This document shows positions 46,707-56,100 of a stretch of DNA of 64,000 nt, in pieces. Position numbers and translations under genes: made by a program. The stretch covers positions 124,001-188,000 of the forward strand of contig CAYZJB010000001.1 of NCBI GenBank assembly GCA_964478735.1. The letters are read 5' to 3'. Numbering within the stretch: position 1 is the stretch's first letter; each line of letters opens with the position of its first letter. This DNA is from CAYZJB01 sp964478735. Lineage in GTDB: Bacteria; CLD3; SB21. The notes under the pieces were generated by a model. That model did not search any database. It was not told where the DNA came from and saw only the letters and a program-made list of their open reading frames with translations.

Positions 46707-47386
46707 GAATATTTCTCCAGCAGCGTATCCGCGTCGGCGGCGTGGCCGTCCGGAATGAGCGGGCGGATCGTATCGATGACGGTACGGAGTTGACTGATCG
46801 ACGCTCCGACATGAAGTGCGCCGCGCAGATGGGAGTGGAGCTGGCGAGTGCGGCCGGTCGTGGCGAGGGCGGCGACGATGCACAACTCGCGCGTGACGAT
46901 CGGCAACACCGGTCGGCTCAATACTTTGCCGTATCCTTCCCGGATCATCCATGTTTGCAAGTCACGGCTCAAGCCGGTCATATTGTCCATCAGACGGTCG
47001 AAATGATCGCCGTACACCCGGCGGCAAAGCTGTGTTCCATCCCGCTCCTGCGCCGCGTCGTCGCGCGGTTCTTCATAATTCATATCCTCAAGGGACAGCG
47101 TGGTCCGTACGTCGGATAAAACGATCAGTCCTTCTATGGCCGCCGGAAAGCCGCAGAAAAGATAATTCTGCAAAATGACTTCCTTGGCCTGAAGGACGCT
47201 GATCCCTCCCGTCAATGCAAGACGCAGGGCCGTGTCGAGTACCTCCGGTTGAACGGTCGATGCGGCGGATGAAATCCATACCAGCAGGCGATCCTCTGCC
47301 GAGAGCCCCGGATATCGGAGGGACTCTGTAATCGTGCGATGAAGAAAATCCGCCGGCCGTTCGGTTCGAACGGTGTGATGTGGCAT
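46703..47386 (-). CDS. Carboxymuconolactone decarboxylase (AhpD-like) family protein
   Basis: 227 residues with two repeats of the CMD helical fold. The first is DRLLVWISSAASTVQPEVLDTAL with a VLQAKEVILQNYLFCGFP loop. The second is RELCIVAALATTGRTRQLHS-HLRGALHVGAS, the conserved block around the usual E/C/H catalytic group. The peroxidase CxxC of AhpD is absent, so disulfide chemistry is unlikely. Its coupling to the two-component system suggests either a sensed substrate or an unusual accessory input. Confidence 0.75.
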   Translation of the reverse strand: MPHHTVRTERPADFLHRTITESLRYPGLSAEDRLLVWISSAASTVQPEVLDTALRLALTGGISVLQAKEVILQNYLFCGFPAAIEGLIVLSDVRTTLSLEDMNYEEPRDDAAQERDGTQLCRRVYGDHFDRLMDNMTGLSRDLQTWMIREGYGKVLSRPVLPIVTRELCIVAALATTGRTRQLHSHLRGALHVGASISQLRTVIDTIRPLIPDGHAADADTLLEKYS

Positions 47387-47451
47387 AAGACGTGTTGTGT
47401 GTGCAGGGCAACATAAGACAAAATGCCGTGGGCGTCAATAGAGGAATTGTC

Positions 47452-47551
47452 NNNNNNNNNNNNNNNNNNNNNNNNNNNNNNNNNNNNNNNNNNNNNNNNN
47501 NNNNNNNNNNNNNNNNNNNNNNNNNNNNNNNNNNNNNNNNNNNNNNNNNNN
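47452..47551. other. Assembly gap (100 N)
   Basis: Exactly 100 N. It removes the promoter and the N-terminal part of korA, and with it any gene that may start the Rnf-linked operon. Confidence 0.99.
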
Positions 47552-47552
47552 C

Positions 47553-48698
47553 ATTGAGGTGTGTGCGATGTATCCGATCACGCCGGCGACGTCGGCGTCG
47601 CATCATCTGGCGGAATGTTTCGAATCGGCAGGCGGTCTGATCCACCAGGCGGAAGATGAAATCGCCGCGATCGGGTTTGCCATCGGCGCCTCGTACGCGG
47701 GAAAAACAGCAATCACGATCACGTCCGGCCCCGGCATGGCGTTGAAGACGGAATTTATCGGACTTGCTGTAATGGCCGAAGTTCCACTCGTGATCGTCGA
47801 CGTGCAGCGCGGCGGGCCCTCGACCGGTTTACCGACCAAAGTCGAACAGGGCGATCTGTTATATTCGATTTACGGTCAACCGGGGGACACGCCCAAAATC
47901 GTACTGGCAGCGGCCACAATCGAGGAATGCTTTCACTTTGTTATTCTGGCCCGACGATTGGCGGAGGCGTTCCGCATGCCCGTCATTCTTTTGACCGACG
48001 CCAATCTTGCCACGGGCGTACAACCTTTCCCTCGTCCAAAGATCGACCGCGAATGGTTTGCTCCGCCCGTCGATCAAAGTCCGTGGAAGTCGGATGTCCC
48101 GCCGTACGACTGGGACGAAGAAACCGGTTTGAGTCCTCGCCCAATCCCCGGGCAAAAAGGCGGTATGTATACGCTGACCGGACTGGCGCACGATCAGGAA
48201 AGCCACGTCGCGTATGAGGCGTCGATCAATCAAACGGGATGCAACCGGCGAAGCCGTAAACTCGCCGCGTTCGTACAGTCGTTGAAACCGCCGGAGGTCC
48301 ACGGCGATCGAGAGGGCGATTTGCTCATCATGGGTTGGGGGTCGACGTTAGGCGCGATCGAAGAAGCGGTAGACAGGGCCCGTGAACTCGGCGGCCGCGT
48401 CAGTTCGGTCCACCTGCGCTTCCTGTCGCCGCTGGAGCCGGGTCTGAAAGAAATTTTCAAAGGCTTCAAAAAAATCATGACCGTGGAGATCAACTATAGC
48501 GACGATCTCAATGATCCGTTGATCACACCGGACAATCGCCGTCTGTCGCAACTGGCCTGGCTCCTGCGCGCCCATACGCTGACCGACGTCGATTGCTTCA
48601 GCAACGTTTACGGGCAGCCGATTCGCCCGGGAATGATCTTCGAGAAGATCAAAAAAGAACTCGACCTCGTCGAGGAAAAAGAAATGCAAACCGCATGA
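47553..48698 (+). CDS. korA: 2-oxoacid:ferredoxin oxidoreductase alpha subunit (5' end in gap)
   Basis: 381 visible residues. Sequence resumes inside the pyrimidine-binding domain (CAMYPITPATSASHHLAECF) with the catalytic-glutamate region IHQAEDEIAAIGFAIGASYA, the ITSGPGMALKTEFIGLAVMA strand and DVQRGGPSTGLPTKVEQGDL, all typical of the KorA/PorA family. The transketolase-C-like domain follows (ILLTDANLATG; LLIMGWGSTLGAIEEAV). In the fused gamma-alpha type the missing N-terminus would hold the gamma domain. With KorB it oxidises 2-oxoglutarate or another 2-oxoacid to acyl-CoA and CO2 and reduces ferredoxin. Confidence 0.9.
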   Translation: MEVCAMYPITPATSASHHLAECFESAGGLIHQAEDEIAAIGFAIGASYAGKTAITITSGPGMALKTEFIGLAVMAEVPLVIVDVQRGGPSTGLPTKVEQGDLLYSIYGQPGDTPKIVLAAATIEECFHFVILARRLAEAFRMPVILLTDANLATGVQPFPRPKIDREWFAPPVDQSPWKSDVPPYDWDEETGLSPRPIPGQKGGMYTLTGLAHDQESHVAYEASINQTGCNRRSRKLAAFVQSLKPPEVHGDREGDLLIMGWGSTLGAIEEAVDRARELGGRVSSVHLRFLSPLEPGLKEIFKGFKKIMTVEINYSDDLNDPLITPDNRRLSQLAWLLRAHTLTDVDCFSNVYGQPIRPGMIFEKIKKELDLVEEKEMQTA

Positions 48699-48731
48699 GG
48701 CGTTCGATCCCAATGCGTAAGGAGATGTAAA

Positions 48732-49685
48732 GTGTTTGGACTAAAATCCGACTGCATCCTCGATATTCCCGAGGAGTATTACACGCTGGCCGATTATGAA
48801 AGCGCCATCGCGCGCTGGTGCCCCGGTTGCGGCGATCACGGTATTCTCACCGCCGTCCAACGGCTGTGCCGCGAGAAACAGTTGCCCCCCGAAAAGACCG
48901 TCTTTGTCTCCGGCATCGGCTGCTCCAGCCGTTTTCCTCACTACATGCACACCTATGGCTTCCACGGCCTTCACGGGCGTGCGTTGCCGGTCGCCTGCGG
49001 GGTCAAATTCCGACGCCCGGACCTGAACGTTTTTGTCGTCACGGGCGACGGCGATTGCTGTTCCATCGGAACCGCGCACTGGATCCATGCGCTGCGGTAC
49101 AACATGAACATGACGGTCTTGATGTTCGACAACGAGATTTACGGTCTGACCAAGGGCCAGATGTCGCCGACGTCGATCAAAGGTACGATTTCCAACACGA
49201 GCCCCCGCGGCTCCGTCCTTCCGCCGTTGAATCCGCTGCAGACGACGCTCGGTGTCTCCAATGTATCCTTCGTGGCGCAGACGGTGGACTGGAACCCGGC
49301 GCACGTCTACGCGACGGTCGAAGCGGGATTCGAACATCCCGGCCTGTCATTCATCCGCATCATTCAACGCTGCCCGGTGTATCAGAAAGACCGGCATGAA
49401 CACGAAGTGACCGATGTGTCGCAGGTGACGCTGCTCAAACATCCGAACGGCATTCCGATCGACGAGGCCGTGGCTAAGATGTACAAAAATGTGATCGACC
49501 ACGATCCGTCCGATATTCATCGGGCGCGTGAGATTGCGGACGATACCGGCCGCATCGTGATCGGCCTGCTGTATCAGGATAAAACGAAAGAACGGTACGA
49601 TCTTTACGGTGCCCATAATTTAGGCATCACGCCGCAGGAAAAAGAAAACGCGATCAATCGGGAACTCGATAAGTTTGCGGTGTAA
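48732..49685 (+). CDS. korB: 2-oxoacid:ferredoxin oxidoreductase beta subunit
   Basis: 317 residues from GTG 48732, set by a strong AAGGAGA (48719-48725). ARWCPGCGDHGILTAVQRLC is the Fe-S/thiamine-domain start. The thiamine-diphosphate motif is VVTGDGDCCSIGTAH, and the Mg2+-site follow-up FDNEIYGLTKGQMSPTS is intact. This is the catalytic thiamine subunit. No cluster-rich gamma/delta ferredoxin subunit is adjacent; instead the next gene encodes an 825-residue protein with a ferredoxin domain, which may take the electrons. Confidence 0.93.
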   Translation: MFGLKSDCILDIPEEYYTLADYESAIARWCPGCGDHGILTAVQRLCREKQLPPEKTVFVSGIGCSSRFPHYMHTYGFHGLHGRALPVACGVKFRRPDLNVFVVTGDGDCCSIGTAHWIHALRYNMNMTVLMFDNEIYGLTKGQMSPTSIKGTISNTSPRGSVLPPLNPLQTTLGVSNVSFVAQTVDWNPAHVYATVEAGFEHPGLSFIRIIQRCPVYQKDRHEHEVTDVSQVTLLKHPNGIPIDEAVAKMYKNVIDHDPSDIHRAREIADDTGRIVIGLLYQDKTKERYDLYGAHNLGITPQEKENAINRELDKFAV

Positions 49686-49695
49686 GGTGGTGAGC

Positions 49696-52173
49696 ATGAT
49701 CGGCGAAAAAAAAACAGCGGGACAACAATCCTGGGAACTCCACGCCGTGTTATCCTCGGAACGCGACAATCACAGTCACCGTGAGGAAGACCTTCCGAAG
49801 ATAAGGCGTCCCGCGATCCCACGCGTTACGCCTGCCGTCGACGCCGAACGCGAATCGTTCTGGAAAAAGCTGCGCGTCTTTTATCGCGACGGCTGTGGCA
49901 ACGATATGCCCGTTGCCGCCCACGGGCGTCCGGCGCTTTTGTCGCGGTACGGGGACTGGCGTCGTGTGCGGTACGATTATCCGATCTGGATCTCGTCGGA
50001 CGGTACCCGCATCGAGCGATTGACCGACCTGTTGTCGTCGTCGGTGGAGCGGTCGGCGCCGGCAGCCGATGCCGCGCGAATTTTGAAAGATAATGTGCTG
50101 CGGCTCGAACTGATTATCCGTGAATCGCTGAAGGAGATCGAAGAAAAGTGGGAGCGCGTCATAACGGCGGCTCTGGACGAACTCGAACGTCGTCTTCATC
50201 TCAAAGGCGACGACGCGAAGACATTTTCCGCCGACCGCCGACGGCTGGTTGAAGAATTGCCGAAAGACGGTTCGTTGATTTCATACGGCGATCGCATGGT
50301 CCCGGTGTTGCTGGACGTATCGCTTCGCAAACAGCGCGCGATTCGGTCGGAATTTTTGATCAACGCCGGTCGGTTGAAAGAGCGTTTGCAGGAAATGCTG
50401 CGCGTGGATGAACAGAAACGTCCGACGTCACATGCACCGGAAAAACTCAAAGACTCGTACGGATACGGCGGTTCGTTTATCGATTTCAAGCGGTTCTCGT
50501 CCGTCATGCCCGATGCGGCATCGGAGGTACTGCCTGCGGACCGCTGCCGGCGAATCGAAGACGTCATCGGTATACTCAACGATCTCGATGAGGCGTTCAA
50601 ACCCGACGCGCTGATCGTGTCGACTCCTTCCACGGTGAGTTTGGTATCGGACCGTCTGGAGTCATGCTCGCTCCAATCCGCCGGAGATCCTTCGGTTTGT
50701 GTTTCCGTGGAAAAAGTTTTCGACGCCCACATGGTCCACATGGCCCGCGTCATGAAAGCGATCCGTATGGCCGAACTGGAACTGGCCGGGCATTACGATG
50801 CGGACGTTCACGACCGATATTTCGAAACATTCGACTGGCGCGCGCTGACCGATGAAGAAATAGCCGCATGTCCGCCGGTGATCCTGCTGGTCCGATCGGA
50901 TGAGCTCATGGGGGAAGAACTTGCGCGTTACTCCCGCCTCCTCGCATCGATAAAACCGATCAAGACATTCGTTTTGCAGATGGGTTTTCATCCCGAAGGC
51001 CGATCGAAACCGGAAGGAAATTTTGAATATCGCCAGGAACTCGGCGCACTCGCGGTTTCTCATCGTCATACCTACGTCCTGCAAGCGACACCTTTACATC
51101 CCGTATCGTTGGTGGAAGACATCCAGAGCGGCTTGACCGGCGCGGTTCCCGCATTGTTTTATTTTCTCACGCCGGAGGCCGATTTATCTTACGTACGGGC
51201 GGGTGCCGCATGGGAGGGGCGGGCGTTTCCGGAATTTGTATATGACCGTACGCGCGGCTCACAATTCGGCAGCCGCTTCGACGTCGAACGGAACCCTCAG
51301 GTGGATTGCGATTGGCCCGTGTACGAACTGGAATACGACGATAGCGGGAAAACGGCCTTGATGAACGTTGCATTTACGTTTGCCGACTTCGCCGCGCTGG
51401 AGCCGGAATTCAGCCGGCATTTTCTACCGGTCCCTCCCGACTGTTGGACCGATGATCTCGTGCCGTATGCCGATTTTTTGAAATTATCGCCACCGGACGC
51501 TTACCGTAAGATGCCTTTTATCTGGATGGTGGATGCCGAAGGATGGCTCCAGAAAGTCGCCGTGAGTCACTTGCTCGTATGGTACGGTCAGGAGAGGCTT
51601 GACTTCTGGCATTTCATCCAGGAAATCGGCGGCATCAATAATTATCACGTTGCCCGTGCGATCGGCCGGGTCCGGGAGGAATTCGAAAAAGCCAAAGCCG
51701 GAGAAATGTCCGCATTGAAACGAACGCACGACGAAGAAACGCAGCGGGTGCGAGAAACGACCGCACGAGAAGCGATGGAAAAACTGTCGGCGATCCTTCT
51801 CGATCTCGACTCTATCGCTGCGCTTCCGGTATCCCGGCCGGCACAGGTCAGGACCGCCGAAGTGAAAGATGAAACGCCGGCGCCAGCCGCCGTTGCTGAA
51901 CCCGTTGCCGTGGAAGAGACCGTGTCGGTCGAACCCTGGATCGAGACTTTCCGATGTACGAGCTGCAACGAATGCATCAATATCAATCCGAATTGTTTCA
52001 AGTACGACGGCAATAAACAGGCGGTGATCGCCGACGCGACGGCCGCGACGTTTGCACAGATCGTTGCGGCAGCGGAAAAGTGTCCGGCCAAATGCATCCA
52101 TCCCGGCGCACCGCTCAATCCCAACGAGCCCGGCCTCGACGATCTCGTCAAACGGGCCGCGGCGTTTGGATAA
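49696..52173 (+). CDS. 825-residue PFOR-like protein with C-terminal single-cluster ferredoxin domain
   Basis: It starts at ATG 49696, 10 nt after korB. Residues of about 100-260 are helical and coiled-coil rich. Residues of about 335-640 line up with the thiamine-binding end of pyruvate:ferredoxin oxidoreductase in layout (PPVILLVRSDELMGEELARY, KTFVLQMGFHPEG, ELGALAVSHRHTYVLQATPL, TGAVPALFYFLTPEADLSY, GRAFPEFVYDRTRGSQFGSR) but lack GDG and NTGGQ. After a Pro/Ala/Glu-rich linker (about 715-745), a ferredoxin domain has C754-x2-C757-x2-C760, C767, then C796-PAK-C800. The same degenerate layout recurs in the 1409-residue protein two genes on. Probably a ferredoxin-like scaffold or electron relay. 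I know of no characterised homologue. Confidence 0.65.
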   Translation: MIGEKKTAGQQSWELHAVLSSERDNHSHREEDLPKIRRPAIPRVTPAVDAERESFWKKLRVFYRDGCGNDMPVAAHGRPALLSRYGDWRRVRYDYPIWISSDGTRIERLTDLLSSSVERSAPAADAARILKDNVLRLELIIRESLKEIEEKWERVITAALDELERRLHLKGDDAKTFSADRRRLVEELPKDGSLISYGDRMVPVLLDVSLRKQRAIRSEFLINAGRLKERLQEMLRVDEQKRPTSHAPEKLKDSYGYGGSFIDFKRFSSVMPDAASEVLPADRCRRIEDVIGILNDLDEAFKPDALIVSTPSTVSLVSDRLESCSLQSAGDPSVCVSVEKVFDAHMVHMARVMKAIRMAELELAGHYDADVHDRYFETFDWRALTDEEIAACPPVILLVRSDELMGEELARYSRLLASIKPIKTFVLQMGFHPEGRSKPEGNFEYRQELGALAVSHRHTYVLQATPLHPVSLVEDIQSGLTGAVPALFYFLTPEADLSYVRAGAAWEGRAFPEFVYDRTRGSQFGSRFDVERNPQVDCDWPVYELEYDDSGKTALMNVAFTFADFAALEPEFSRHFLPVPPDCWTDDLVPYADFLKLSPPDAYRKMPFIWMVDAEGWLQKVAVSHLLVWYGQERLDFWHFIQEIGGINNYHVARAIGRVREEFEKAKAGEMSALKRTHDEETQRVRETTAREAMEKLSAILLDLDSIAALPVSRPAQVRTAEVKDETPAPAAVAEPVAVEETVSVEPWIETFRCTSCNECININPNCFKYDGNKQAVIADATAATFAQIVAAAEKCPAKCIHPGAPLNPNEPGLDDLVKRAAAFG

Positions 52174-52238
52174 AAGGAGATGGTCGATATCGCCAATCGG
52201 GACGGCTTTTTCGGCAATTTGTTTTACGGAGGTGCGCC

Positions 52239-53111
52239 ATGACGGAAATTTTCACCGCCGTTGCGATCATGGTCGGGCTGGGCCTGTTTTTTTCAACGTT
52301 GCTTGCGGTTGCAACCAAAAAACTCCGCGTGGTTGAAGACCCGCGCATTGACGACGTCGAAGGGATGCTGCCCGGCTCCAATTGCGGCGCGTGCGGGAAG
52401 CCGGGATGCCGCGCCTTTGCGGAAAGTCTCGTTCAAAACGAAAGTGCGCCCGGTAAATGTACGGTCAGTTCACCGTCCGCCATCGAAAAAATCGCCGGCT
52501 ATCTCGGCGTCAACGCCGGTTTTGAAGAAAAACGGGTGGCCCGCCTCCTTTGCGCCGGGGGACGACAGGAGAGCCACAATCTTGCCGATTATTACGGACA
52601 AAAAACCTGCCGCAGCGTGGCCATGGTCACCGGCGGCAATAAAGATTGCGTGTGGGGCTGTCTCGGCCTCGGCGATTGTGGACGGGTTTGTGACTTCGCG
52701 GCCATTACGATGAATGCCGACGGGCTGCCCGTGGTGCGTCCGGATTGTTGCACCGCATGTAACGATTGCGTCGAAGTTTGCCCGAAAGGGTTGTTTACTA
52801 TCATGCCGGTCAGCTACAAGCTGATCGTCCAGTGCCGTTCCCTTCTCGAGGGTGATGCGGCGCTTGCACGCTGCTCCGTCGCCTGCAATGCCTGCGCGCG
52901 CTGCGTTGCGGACGCGGCGCCGGGACTGATCACGATGAAGAATAATCTGCCCGTTATCGATTACAGCCAAAACGAACGGGCGTCGCCGAAAGCAACCGCC
53001 CGTTGTCCGACGGGGGCCATCGTGTGGGTGGAAGGACAGCAGTTCTCGAAACTCAAAACCGTATCGCATCCGGTCGGACGCGTCGAAGTCGTTTCAGGAG
53101 ACGAGGTATGA
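52239..53111 (+). CDS. rnfB: Rnf complex ferredoxin subunit RnfB
   Basis: 290 residues from ATG 52239 with strong GGAGG (52228-52232). One N-terminal membrane helix (about 5-25) precedes the four-cysteine cluster domain MLPGSNCGACGKPGCRAFAE. Later come a cysteine-rich middle (KDCVWGCLGLGDCGRVCDFA) and ferredoxin-type motifs CCTACNDCVEVCPKG and CSVACNACARC. RnfB takes electrons from reduced ferredoxin and passes them into the Rnf membrane complex. Its place at the head of the rnf genes, between two PFOR-like genes, is unusual. The stop overlaps the next start by 4 nt. Confidence 0.93.
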   Translation: MTEIFTAVAIMVGLGLFFSTLLAVATKKLRVVEDPRIDDVEGMLPGSNCGACGKPGCRAFAESLVQNESAPGKCTVSSPSAIEKIAGYLGVNAGFEEKRVARLLCAGGRQESHNLADYYGQKTCRSVAMVTGGNKDCVWGCLGLGDCGRVCDFAAITMNADGLPVVRPDCCTACNDCVEVCPKGLFTIMPVSYKLIVQCRSLLEGDAALARCSVACNACARCVADAAPGLITMKNNLPVIDYSQNERASPKATARCPTGAIVWVEGQQFSKLKTVSHPVGRVEVVSGDEV

Positions 53112-56100
53112 CGGTCGATCGCAATAGGTTTGGAAAAGCGTCCGTGATGAGGGGGCGTACCGCCCTCGATCTCGTCGAAAACGCGGTCGGCGATACGGTG
53201 CGGCCAGGATCTCCCGTACATCAAAATATGTTTGGCCGCTCGCTGGTCGAATGCAGCGATGAACTGGCCTCTGCCGTCGGCCTGGTGACCGCCGGATGCC
53301 GAACCAGTGTGACCCTCGATGCGGGAGACGCGATCGAATCGATCACAACCATTCAGGAATCCGTCCGGCGTCGATTACCACTGGTCATACATCTCACATC
53401 GTCGGATGAAGCTCGAATCGAACTTGTTTGTCGGGCCGCTGAAACCACGGGATGCGTCGTGCTCGTGGCGTCGTCCGTCCAGGCTCTCATCGATCTGACC
53501 GTCATCGGGCACCACGTTGCCGAGTCGTCGCTCGTACCGACGATCATCGTTGCCGGAGATACCCTCGATGGCATCGAAAATGTTTCCATTCCGGCCGTTC
53601 CGGTACTGCAATCCTACCTCGGACCATCCGACGACCGCATCGATGCATCCACTCCGTCCCAGCGTTTGACGTTTGGCAAATACCGCCGCCGGGTACCGAA
53701 CTGGATCCATCCCGATGTGCCCGTTCTCCATGGCGTGATTCATGACGGGAGGACGCGTGATTTCGAAATCCTGGCGCATGAAGAATTCGTCCAGTCCCAT
53801 CTTTTCGATATCATCACTGCAGCGTTCAACGACTATGCAAAATTAACAGGCTGGCCCGTTGCAAGCGTTCGAACGTCCGGATGGGAAAATGCCGATGCCG
53901 TGATCGTTACATGGGGCGCCGCATTCGAGCGTCTGGCCAACGGCGCCGATGCCGTTCGAAAAAAGGGCGTACGGATCGGCGTCATGGACGTCGGTCTGCG
54001 CCGGCCATTTCCGGATGCGGTTTTATGCCAATGGCTTTCGGAAAAAAAATCGGTAACGATCGTGGAACCGAACTCGTCGTCAGGGGAATTGTACGGACGT
54101 GTATCGGCTGTGCTGAACAAAGCCGTTCAGAATTCGGTTGAGAAAAAAACTCCTCCGTATCCGGAATTGCCGGCGATAAAGCGGCGACCGATGGTTTATC
54201 GCGTCCAGCACGCGGGAACCCTGACAACGGCCGACGTCCTCGGGATATTCGACAATATTCGATCGGGCGGCCGCCGCGATCTTATCGTCGGCGTCGCCGT
54301 CGCCCATTCGTCGTCACGTTACCCCAAACAGCAGGTGTTGTTCCAGACGATTCGTCAGGATTATGCGGACACCGTTCAAAAAACTGCCCGTCAACGGACG
54401 GATACCCATTCCACCGGCGAAGCGACGTTGACGGTGAGATGGGCGTTTGGTCACCGGGGCACGGATATGTCGGAATTTGAAAAGCTGGCAACATGGGCCA
54501 AACGCCGGTGGAACGTGCACGTCAAAGGCAAGGCGGTTGCTCAAAGCGGATGGCTTGAGTTCAGCCGTTCGCCCGGAACACTGCAGCCCGATTCGTGCGA
54601 CGTTTTCCTTGTCGACGACTTGCCGGCAGGATCGCTCCGATTCGTACGAAAAGGCGGACGTGTCATTTTATTCGGCGGCTCCAACACGTCCCGTGCGCCT
54701 TCGTTGCGAATGTTGCGTGAAAAACAGATTCGATTAGAAACTCTCGATTCGACAGACGTGCTTTTTCCTTTCATGGGCCTCGTCTCACGATTGTGTGCCG
54801 AACGGTACGGCGATCCTCTGGACGTCGAGCGTGAAATGGCCGCGATCGTCAACTATGCCCGTGACGAATGGAATTACGATCTGGATGAGACCCAACGGGA
54901 CGTCCTTCGACGATCACTGACCGATTTTGCGATCGCGGACGTCGTCCCGGGGTCGGCGCACTCCGCGGACGAATTGCCGATGGCGGTTCGCCGGTATGCC
55001 GATCATGGACCGTCGTATTCACGCGTTTCACAGTTTTACGATCGCGCCGGTTTCTTTTATCGCGCCGGGCAACATGAAGAAATCACGGCCGATCCGTTTT
55101 ATTCGATCCCGGTTCTTCCGCTCTCCACGTCCAACGTCATCGGCCCACCGAAAACGGCGACCATACCGTCGTTTTCACCGGCTTCCTGTACGGGATGCGG
55201 CGCCTGTTACGTTCACTGTCCGCACTCGGCCATTCCACCGCTTCTCATCTCCGTCGAAGCGGTCCTGAAATCGGCGGTCGATCGACTGGCATCTCGCGGC
55301 AGTACCGTGCGGCAATTCACGCCGCCCGTTCTGAAATCCCTGTCACGTGCGGTTCAACAGGCCTTCAACTCGGATCCGGCGCCGGCAACGTTCGGGTGTG
55401 CGATGGAAACCGCCGTTGAGAAGACCGTTCCGGCGCTCCAATTATCATCCGATGCGGAGGCGTCGCTGCGCAACGAGATTGCTCAGGTCAAATCCGTCGT
55501 ACAGGAATTACCGACGGCGGTCACCCAAAAATTCTGGCGCGACGCCGAGCGGCACCAAAAAGGATCGGGCATGTTGTTCTCACTGGCGATCAATCCACAG
55601 GCATGCACGGGCTGTGGAATTTGCGCCCGCGTGTGTGCCGACCATGCCATCTTGATGACCGAGTCCGATGAATCGATTCCATCCGTTTTCCGCCTGTGGG
55701 AATCGTTGCCCGACACGCCCGGTGACGCGATCCAGAAATGGATTCAGGACGACGGAACGGATCCTTTCGCCGCACTTCTGTTAAGCCGTAATTATTATCA
55801 AACCCTGTCGGGCGGAGGAGCGAGCGATTCCGAATCGGAGCGCGTGGTCATTCATCTCGTAACCGCCGTCACGGAATCTATGGCCCAGTCGCATGTCCTC
55901 AAATGGACGGCGTCGATCGAGCGTTTGATCGCCGATCTGTCGGCAAAACTGCAGGGCAAACTGGCGGGCGCCATTCCATTTCAACATCTTGAAAAATTGG
56001 CCGCGGGTCTGGCGGGGAAGGACAAAACGCGGATGGCACTGGACGAGTTGATCTCAGAAATCGATACCAACAAGCCGATGATCGACACGGTATGGGTCGA

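Noticed and set aside
44167..46793. Long plus-strand frames opposite the sigma-54 regulator and kinase
   Set aside because: High GC and codon bias make open antisense frames common. They show no domain patterns and mirror real genes on the minus strand.
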